The translations under genes were made by a program, and so were the position numbers. Positions 56,848-64,000 of a DNA stretch of 64,000 nucleotides are shown here, piece by piece (within the stretch, counting starts at the first letter, position 1; every line of letters begins with the position of its first letter). The notes under the pieces are model-generated. The model was not told where the DNA came from. It saw nothing but the letters and a program-made list of their open reading frames with translations, and did no database searches. The DNA comes from Anaeramoeba ignava (taxonomy: Eukaryota; Metamonada; Anaeramoebidae), in NCBI GenBank assembly GCA_028826165.1, contig JAPDFW010000044.1, positions 317,501 to 381,500 of the forward strand. Direction: 5' to 3'.

Positions 56848-58902
56848 ATGAGAACTCAAAGTCAAACTCAAACTCAAAATATATTAACCCAAAATATAAA
56901 AAATGATTCTGAAATTAAAATAATGAGAAGCCAAAGTCAAAATTTAATAGATCAATTAATTCAAAATCAAAATCAAAATCAAAATCAAAATCAAAACCAA
57001 AATAATTTAAATCAAGATATGAATCAAACAATACGAAACTTATTTCAATCTCATTTCAAAAAAAGACCAAAAAGTCAAAACTTAAATATCGATAAAATTC
57101 AAAAATATAAACAAAAAATTAAAATACTTAAACAAAAAAATAAACAATTAGAAGAAGAAAATCAAAAAATAAAAGAAGAAAAAAATCAAGATTCAAATAA
57201 TAAAAAAGTCACAATTAATATTTCAAATGAAAATGAAACAAAAAATATTCAAGAAATAATAAAAGAAAAAACAGAACAAGAAAATAAATACACAACTCTA
57301 TTTACAAAATTTAAAAAAATTGAAAAGGAATATGAATTTTTTAGAAAACAAATGATCACCCAATCAAATAAAATGAATAAGAAAATTCAAGATTTAATTG
57401 AAGAAAACGAAAGTTTACAAGATTCTAATGAAGACTTAAAAAGTTCTGTTCAATTCCTTGAAAATAATCTAACTAAAAGATTAAGTGAAAAATGTAAATT
57501 GGAAGAAGAATATTCAAAAATAAATCAAGAAAATGAAAAAATTAAGTTGGAAAAAGAAAATATTGAAAAATCAAAAGATGAAATTGAAAAAAATTTAAAT
57601 CAAGAAAAAGAACATCAAGAAAAATTAGAATCAAGATGTAATCTTTTATATGATGATAATTCACAATATCAAGAACAAATCAAAAGCATGGCCAAAAAAC
57701 AAAAAAAATATCAAGACATGATGATCAAAATGAGGAATAAAATGTATAAATTAGCAGATGAAAATAAAAAATATCAAAGACTTGGTCATGATTATTCTCT
57801 TGCAGAAATTTCAAGAAGAGATGAACAAATTTCAAGTTTGCAAGAGAAATTGGAACAAAAAGAACTCGAAGCTGAAGAAATTCTTACACAATTAGATTCT
57901 TTAGAACATATTACTGATGAACTTGATGCTGAAATTGAAAAATTGCAAATTGAAAATCAAATTTTAAAATCGGAATTGAAAAAATATTATCGTTTGAATC
58001 AAAAAAATTCAAATCATCATGATTCACCTCAATCACCTAGAAATAATAATATCGATGATATTAATATTAATATTAATAATAATGGAAATGAAAATGAAAA
58101 TGTAAATGAAAAATTGAGGAAAAAAAATTTATATGAACCTAAATTAATAAGAAGAAAAACAAATGAAAATTTACATCAAGAAAATCAAAATTTAAATATT
58201 AATGTAAATTTAAATGAAAATGAAAATGAAAATGAAAATGAAAATGAAAATTTAAATTTAAATTTAAGTGATCAAATTAAACAATTTGAAAAAATGAATA
58301 ATTTGAATTCAAATGATTTAGATTCAAATGATTTAGATCCAAATGAATTTAATTCAAATTTAAATCAAAATCAAAATCAAAATCAAAATCAAAATCAAAA
58401 TCAAAATCAAAAAAAACCAGATTATCAATCAATCAAAAATAACCAAAAAATTCAAATCAAACCAATTTCAATTTTACCTTTATCTCCAACATATCCTTTA
58501 TCTCCAACATTTCTATCACCAAAAAATGATATTGAAAAAGCTGATATGATGGTTCAAAGATGTGATTTAAGAAATGTTGATTATGTTGGAGAAATTCAAC
58601 ATTTTCAAACAAGTGGAAAAAAAGGAAGATTTTCTCATAAATATAAATCTCAAAAAAAAGAATTATTTCTAAATGAAAAATTTCTTATTTTATATATGAA
58701 AGATGAAATTTTTCCTGAAAAAGTTTTCCAAATTGATAATATTAAAGTTGATACAAGTTCAAAAAAAATTTCTAAAATGAAAAAATCTTTTATGATTATT
58801 GATGGATTTAATGAATTTATATTTAATACAAAATCTCAATCTGAAAGAGATAATTGGGTTTATAAAATATTGAAGAATCAAAACAAAACTGAAATTAAAT
58901 GA
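56848..58902 (+). CDS. Coiled-coil protein with C-terminal PH domain
   Basis: 684 residues from Met 56848, the first Met after the hexamer tract; the Asn-Gln frame is open upstream, so the true start may be farther 5'. Residues about 75-390 are a long coiled coil (KQKIKILKQKNKQLEEENQK, DEQISSLQEKLEQKELEAEE). Low-complexity Asn/Glu/Gln stretches follow (about 395-530), then a proline-serine segment. A PH domain covers about 575-680 (YVGEIQHFQTSGKKGRFSHK to FNTKSQSERDNWVYKILK), including the conserved Trp in its last helix. PH domains bind phosphoinositides or proteins; a cytoskeletal or membrane scaffold is inference. I do not recognise a specific orthologue. Its stop is 64 bp from the stop of the convergent helicase gene. 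Confidence 0.75.
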   Translation: MRTQSQTQTQNILTQNIKNDSEIKIMRSQSQNLIDQLIQNQNQNQNQNQNQNNLNQDMNQTIRNLFQSHFKKRPKSQNLNIDKIQKYKQKIKILKQKNKQLEEENQKIKEEKNQDSNNKKVTINISNENETKNIQEIIKEKTEQENKYTTLFTKFKKIEKEYEFFRKQMITQSNKMNKKIQDLIEENESLQDSNEDLKSSVQFLENNLTKRLSEKCKLEEEYSKINQENEKIKLEKENIEKSKDEIEKNLNQEKEHQEKLESRCNLLYDDNSQYQEQIKSMAKKQKKYQDMMIKMRNKMYKLADENKKYQRLGHDYSLAEISRRDEQISSLQEKLEQKELEAEEILTQLDSLEHITDELDAEIEKLQIENQILKSELKKYYRLNQKNSNHHDSPQSPRNNNIDDINININNNGNENENVNEKLRKKNLYEPKLIRRKTNENLHQENQNLNINVNLNENENENENENENLNLNLSDQIKQFEKMNNLNSNDLDSNDLDPNEFNSNLNQNQNQNQNQNQNQNQKKPDYQSIKNNQKIQIKPISILPLSPTYPLSPTFLSPKNDIEKADMMVQRCDLRNVDYVGEIQHFQTSGKKGRFSHKYKSQKKELFLNEKFLILYMKDEIFPEKVFQIDNIKVDTSSKKISKMKKSFMIIDGFNEFIFNTKSQSERDNWVYKILKNQNKTEIK

Positions 58903-58966
58903 TTGTTTGAAAATTATTTTTATTTTTTGTTTAATTAATTTTTTTTTATGTTCTATTTTTTTTTTT

Positions 58967-61900
58967 TTAATACTTTCCAAAAAATTTAATTGATTGATGT
59001 TGATTTCCTGTTTTTTCTTTAATATCTGAACCAAATTCACTAAATCTTAATTCATTTGGAATTTGTCCAAAATTTTTTCTTTCATTTGATTTTTTCTTAT
59101 TAAATTCTAAATAATTTGGATTAATTCTTTGAGTATTTGATTTTGGAGTAAAAGATCTTCTTTTAGAATCAAATTTATTTTTTTTATCAAAAAATTTTTC
59201 ATTTTCATTTTGATTTTCATTTTGATTTTCAAATCTTTTTCTTGATATTTTTCTATTTGGAGCTTCTTGTAAACAAAATGATTTTGCAATATGAGATGTT
59301 TTTAATTTTTTCAAACTAAATATATATCTCATTGAATGAGGATGAGTTGTATATGATCTAGTATAACTATTAAATGCTGTTATTGCAAGATTGTTCATTG
59401 ATTCATCTTCTGATACAAATAATTCATATTCTTTTTGAATTCCTGCAACTCTTGCAAGAATAGCATCTTTATCAAAAAGTTTTTTCCAGTTTTTTCTTAA
59501 TTGTTTTTGAGATTTTTCTTTTTGTAATTTTATAACTGATTGATTTCTTTTTTCATTTGAATTTTCATTTTGATTTTCATTTTGATTTTCATTTAAATTC
59601 TCATTTAAATCCTCATCAAAAATTGGAGGAATAAGTGATTCAATAATTGTTGACATTTGAAGATCAATTAATTTAATTGAATGTTGTTCTAATAAATTAA
59701 TATATTGTTCTTCAGAAGGCATTAAAAAAATAAGAGCATTTCCTTTTTTCCCAATTCTTGCAGTTCTTCCAACTCGATGAACATAATCCTTAATAAGAGT
59801 TGGAGGATCATATTGAACAATCCAATCAATATCTTTCATATCAAGTCCTCTTGCTGCAACATCAGTGCAAAAAAGAATTCCTGATTCTGAACTTGCAAAT
59901 GAAAGATATGTTTCTGTTCTTGTTTTTTGATCGAGATTTCCATGCAATTTGAATAATGATGCATGACCTAATATTGTGTTTTTTTTGTTTTCTGGAAATA
60001 TTTTTTGTAAATCTTGAAGAATTTCTGGATATCTTGTTTTTTTAAATAATCTAAAATGAAATTCAACTGAATCACATGAACAAAAGAATACAATAATTTT
60101 TCTTTTTGAAAATGTTTTCCTTGTTTTCCACATTAAAAAAGCCGCTATTAATTTATAAAATTTTAAATTATATCAAAATTAATATAATGTTTTTTGTTGT
60201 TTTTTCTCTTAAAAATCCTAACTTAATGTTTGTATTCTTTTTTTACAAGCAACTAATGTATAAAATTGAGCTAAATTTTTTGGAATTTCCATAACTTCAT
60301 CATTTTCAAATAAATCATTATCGACTTCAAAATCATTTTGAAAACCAATTTTAATAGGATTATTTAAAGTAATATTAACTAAATTTTCAACATCTTGTCT
60401 AAGAGTAGCTGAAATTAAAATATTTTGTCTTGATTTTGAAGAATGTTTTTTTCTTTCAAGAATTTGGAAAATTGCTTTGAGATCTTTTTCAAATCCCAAA
60501 TCTAAAACTCTATCAGCTTCATCCAAAACAAGTATTTCTAATGGTTCAATATTAAATGATGATGTTGTGTTTAAATGATCTAATAATCTTCCTGGAGTTG
60601 CTACAAGTATGTTGATTCCTTTTCTAATTCTTGCTTTTTCTTTCTTTTTACTTTCTCCTCCCATAATTTCTCCTGCGACAATCCAATGACTTGTTTTTAA
60701 AAGTAGTAAAAGAAGTTCATATGTTTGAATTGCTAATTCTCTTGTTGGTGTAATTATGATTACTTTTTTTTTTTTCAATTTCATTTAAAATTTTTTAAAT
60801 TTAATTTTATAAATGAATTTTAATTTTTTATCCGATTTTAATTTTAATTTTATAAATGAATTTTAATTTTAATTTTAATTTAATTTTAATTTAAATTTAA
60901 TTTTAATTTTAATTTTAAATTTAATTTTAATTTTAATTTTAATTTTAATTTTAATTTAATTTTAATTTTAATTTTAATTTTAATTTTAATTTTAATTTTA
61001 ATTTTAATTTTAATTTTAATTTTAATTTTAATTTAAATTTTAATTTTAATTTTAATTTTAATTTTAATTTTAATTTTATAAATTAATAATTTTAATTTTA
61101 ATTTTAATTTTAATTTTAATTTAATTTTAATTTTAATTTCATAAATGAATTTTAATTAGATTTTACCATAAACACCATCACTTCTTTTAATTTTGGGTTG
61201 TTTTTCAATTAAAATTTGAATAATAGGTAAAATATAAGCTAATGTTTTTCCACTTCCTGTTTCTGATTTCATTAAACTTAATAATATATAATAATTAATT
61301 TTAATTTGTAAATCTTTTTAAAAACTATTTCTTTACATATCATTTCCTTTTAATATTTCTGGTACAGATTTTTTTTGTATTAATGTTGGTTTTATTATTT
61401 CAAGTGTTTCTATTTTAAATTTTTAAATTATTTTTAAATTAAAATCTTTTTTTGATTTGTTTTTAATTAATTTTTTACTTTCTAAATTTTCAATTAATTT
61501 TTCATTAAAAATTTTCATTTCTTTAAATGTTGAAGCAGTAAAAAGTTCAGGATCTTTTATTATTATTAAATTTATTTATTTAAAATTTATTAAAATTAAT
61601 TTAAATTTTTTTTATTTTTTGAAATGAAATTTTTTTTACTTTCAAATCTTTCATTTTTATTTTTATCATTTTTTTTATTATTTTTAAATTGATTTTGATT
61701 TATTTTTTTTCTTTCTTTATTTTCATTAATTTGTTTTTTTAATTGAATTTGATATTCTTTTTCAATTTTATTTTGATTTTGATTTTTAAATTGATTTTTG
61801 ATTTTTATTTTATTTTGATTTTTTTTTGATTTAAATTTTTTTTGATTTTTTTTATTTTAATTTTTTTTTTAAATTTTTTAATTTTGATTTTAAAATTTTC

Positions 61901-62614
61901 ATTTTTTAAATTTTTAAAAATTGATTTTGATTTTTATTTTTATTTTTTATTTTGATTTTTAATTTAAATTTTGATTTTTTGAAATGAAATTTTTTTTACT
62001 TTCAAATCTTTCATTTTTATTTTTATCATTTTTTTTATTATTTTTAAATTGATTTTGATTTATTTTTTTTCTTTCTTTATTTTCATTAATTTGTTTTTTT
62101 AATTGAATTTGATATTCTTTTTCAATTTTATTTTGATTTTTAAATTGATTTTGATTTTGATTATTATTTTGATTTTGATTTTGATTTTGATTTTGATTAA
62201 TTTGTTTTTTTAATTGAATTTGATTTTTTTCAATTTTATTTTTTGATTTTGATTTTGATTTTGATTTTGATTTTGATTTTGATTTTGATTTTGATTTTGA
62301 TTTTTAAATTGATTTTGATTTTTAAATTGATTTTGATTTTGATTTTTATTTTTAAATTGATTTTTATTTAAATTTTGATTTTTATTTTGATTTTGATTTT
62401 GATTTTGATTTTTATTTTGATTTGTATTTTTAAATTGATTTTTATTTTTAAATTGATTTTGATTTTCATTTTGATTTTGATTTTGATTTTGGTTTTGATT
62501 TTTAAATTGATTTTGATTTTTATTTTGATTTTGATTTTGATTTTGATTTAAATTTGATTTTTGTGTTTTTCTATCATCAATTATATTTAATTCAAGTTGA
62601 AAATTATCATCCAT
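58967..62614 (-). CDS. DDX31: DDX31 / Dbp7-like DEAD-box RNA helicase, N-terminal part uncertain
   Basis: Well-supported exons: 61553-61479, 61409-61337, 61276-61167, 60762-60223 and 60144-58967, all joins in frame. Motifs: NPELFTASTFKEMKIF, PTLIQKKSVPEIL, SETGSGKT (Walker A), PTRELA, IMGGESKKKEKARIRKGINI, TPGRLLDH, VLDEADRVLDLGFEKD, SATL, VFFCSCDSVEFHF, FCTDVAARGLDMKDIDWIVQ and HRVGRTARIG. These match DDX31/Dbp7, needed for 60S ribosome assembly in the nucleolus. The likely start is ATG 62614 (MDDNFQLELNII), followed by Asn/Gln/Lys tracts and coiled segments. Between 62210 and 61860 frames are broken by one-base indels and internal duplications, so exon structure there is unclear; one exon ends at 61640 with a GTAAAA donor. 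Confidence 0.85.
60763..61166 (-). repeat. Introner-like repeat in the DDX31-like gene
   Basis: A 404-nt intron splitting the codon between DGVY and the Val of VIIITPTREL. In gene orientation it starts GTAAAATC, soon has AAATTCATTTATGAAATT, then a (TTAAAA)n core, a second AAATTCATTTATAAAATT, and AATCGGATAAAA about 60 nt before the acceptor. It shares both termini with the introns at 46231 and 63508. Confidence 0.6.
61621..62260 (-). repeat. Internal duplication of a coiled segment and splice donor in the helicase N-terminus
   Basis: Bases 61621-61790 and 61981-62150 are nearly identical, 360 bp apart, and each encodes KIEKEYQIQLKKQINENKE to NERFE followed by the same GTAAAA donor. A third, shorter copy of the start of this segment lies at 62195-62250. 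Asn/Gln hexamer repeats flank each copy. Only the copy nearest 61640 has a usable downstream acceptor close by. Confidence 0.7.
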
Positions 62615-62682
62615 TTTATTTATGAAAAAGAAAGAAAAAGAAAAAAATGAAAAAAAAAAATTAAAAAAAATTTTTTTTGTTT

Positions 62683-63507
62683 TTAAATTTTTTTCACATA
62701 ATTTGAAGGGAAATGACCTGTTTTATCTGGTTCATTTTCTTTATAACCAAAATACCAACCAGATTCTTTATTAAAAGAAATAGCAATTAAAATATCACCT
62801 TCTTTCATTCCTAATTCATCATCATCATCAATTTCATAATCATAATTTGCTTGAAGTTTAATTTCTGAAATGATAATATTTTCACTTTCATTTTCACTTT
62901 CATTTTCACTTTCATTTTCACTTTGATTTTCACTTTCATTTTCATTTTCACTTTGATTTTCATTTTCATTTTCACTTTGATTTTGATTTTGATTTTGATT
63001 TTGATTTTGATTTTGATTTTGATTTTGATTTTGATTTTGACTTTGATTTTGATTTTGATTTTGATTTTGATTTTGATTTTGATTTTGATTTTGATTTTGA
63101 TTTTGATTTTGATTTTGATTTTGATTTTGATTTTGATTTTGATTTTGATTTTGATTTTGATTTTGATTTTGATTTTGATTTTGACTTTCATTTTGACTTT
63201 GATTTTCATCTTCATTTACTGAATTAATTTCTTTTTTTTCTATTTCTTCTATAAATTCATCTGAATTTTCTATATTTTCATTCACTTCTTTTATTGTTAC
63301 TTTTGGTTTTTCATTAAAACTAACTTTTTGTGTTTTTGTTTCTTGTTTTGTTATTTCTTTTTCTTCTTCATCTTTTTCAAAAAATTCATCTGCAAATCGA
63401 AAATTTCCTGTTTGTTTCTCTTCAATAAATTTTTCAATATCTTTTAAAGGATCCATTTTATTTAATATATCTTTAAATTCATTACATTGTTTTTCGAGAA
63501 ATATTAA
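62683..63507 (-). CDS. SH3-domain protein with acidic and Asn-Gln tracts, 5' partial
   Basis: The frame is open from 63507, right after an acceptor (TTAAG), to the TAA at 62683; 274 residues are visible and earlier exons lie beyond the window. Met 63456 (MDPLKDIEKF) is internal, because LIFLEKQCNEFKDILNK precedes it in frame. An acidic region is followed by about 35 Asn-Gln pairs and Ser-Glu-Asn repeats, then a C-terminal SH3 domain (residues about 215-273): ANYDYEIDDDDELGMKEGD, GWYFGYKENEPDKTGHFPSN and YVKKI. The ALYDY-, acidic RT-loop, GWW- and FPxNYV-type motifs are present with mild changes. SH3 domains bind proline-rich peptides, often in actin or endocytic complexes; the specific role is unknown. 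Confidence 0.8.
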   Translation of the reverse strand, partial: LIFLEKQCNEFKDILNKMDPLKDIEKFIEEKQTGNFRFADEFFEKDEEEKEITKQETKTQKVSFNEKPKVTIKEVNENIENSDEFIEEIEKKEINSVNEDENQSQNESQNQNQNQNQNQNQNQNQNQNQNQNQNQNQNQNQNQNQNQNQNQNQNQSQNQNQNQNQNQNQNQNQNQNQSENENENQSENENESENQSENESENESENESENIIISEIKLQANYDYEIDDDDELGMKEGDILIAISFNKESGWYFGYKENEPDKTGHFPSNYVKKI

Positions 63508-63991
63508 CTTAATTTTTTTATCCGATTTTAAATTTTAATTTTAATTTTGATTTTAATTTTAAATTTTAATTTTAATTTTAATTTTAATTTTAATTTTAAT
63601 TTTAATTTTAATTTTAAATTTTAATTTTAATTTTAATTTTAATTTTAATTTTAATTTTAATTTTAATTTTAATTTTAATTTTAATTTTAATTTTAATTTT
63701 TAAATTTTAATTTTAATTTTAATTTTAATTTTAATTTTAATTTTAAATTTTTAATTTTAATTTTAATTTTATAAATGAATTTTAATTTTTATTTTTAATT
63801 TTAATTTTAATTTTTAATTTTAATTTTTAATTTTAATTTTAATTTTAATTTTAATTTTAATTTTAATTTTAATTTTATAAATTAATTTTAATTTTAATTT
63901 AATTAAATTTTAATTTAAATTTTAATTTTAATTTTAATTTTAATTTTAATTTTATAAATGAATTTTAATTTTAATTTGATAAAAATGTACA
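63508..63991 (-). repeat. Introner-like repeat, probable intron of the SH3 gene
   Basis: In gene orientation the tract starts near GTACAT (63991), soon has AAATTCATTTATAAAATT, then a (TTAAAA)n core with another copy of that word, and ends AATCGGATAAAAAAATTAAG at the acceptor of the SH3 exon. It has the same two termini as introns in the SYS1-like and helicase genes. The donor position is tentative because the upstream exon is off the window. Confidence 0.5.
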
Positions 63992-64000
63992 AAATTATTA

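Overview
The window is nuclear DNA of a very AT-rich eukaryotic microbe. It has many short GT-AG introns (55-90 nt), the standard genetic code with TAA/TGA stops, Asn/Gln- and Lys-rich low-complexity tracts, and lineage-expanded RCC1-BTB and BTB-TLDc-like families. This fits a free-living amoeboid protist. An anaerobic amoeba such as Anaeramoeba is my best guess, but that is inference from gene-family flavour, not from a marker gene.

Layout. 1-17 kb: an ABCC transporter, RCC1-BTB paralogues (two with single-base frame breaks) and a tandem duplication carrying two near-identical type I membrane proteins with seven FG-GAP-like propeller blades plus Fn3-like domains. 17-31 kb: housekeeping genes, namely a PMCA-type Ca2+-ATPase, an NBAS/Sec39 tether subunit, a CENP-N/Chl4-like kinetochore protein, RNase P/MRP subunit RPP30, and an RCC1-only protein. 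32-45.7 kb: a 13-kb inverted duplication of two divergent BTB-TLDc-like genes, each split by a 3.2-kb intron made of 17-18 tandem intron-like units. 45.8-64 kb: SYS1-like, VWA membrane protein, UVRAG/Vps38, RBBP4/7, eIF3f, a coiled-coil PH protein, a DDX31/Dbp7 helicase and an SH3 protein running off the window.

The most unusual feature is the pair of TLDc-gene introns. Each repeat unit begins with GTAAATA and ends with AAAATAG, and consecutive units are separated by almost exactly three bases. Those three bases vary strongly while the flanking units stay nearly identical. In the + gene, including all sixteen trinucleotides keeps the frame open; in the - gene it does not. Candidate explanations are one-codon microexons, stepwise (ratchet) splicing through a satellite intron, or a by-product of intron duplication. 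A second unusual feature is an introner-like repeat with shared ends (AAATTCATTTATAAAATT and AATCGGATAAAA, the latter partly degenerate in one copy) that forms introns in three unrelated genes.

Several apparent single-base deletions (RCC1-BTB genes, PMCA exon 2, Asn/Gln tracts) may be assembly indels and should be checked before calling pseudogenes. No tRNA, rRNA or CRISPR array was recognised.
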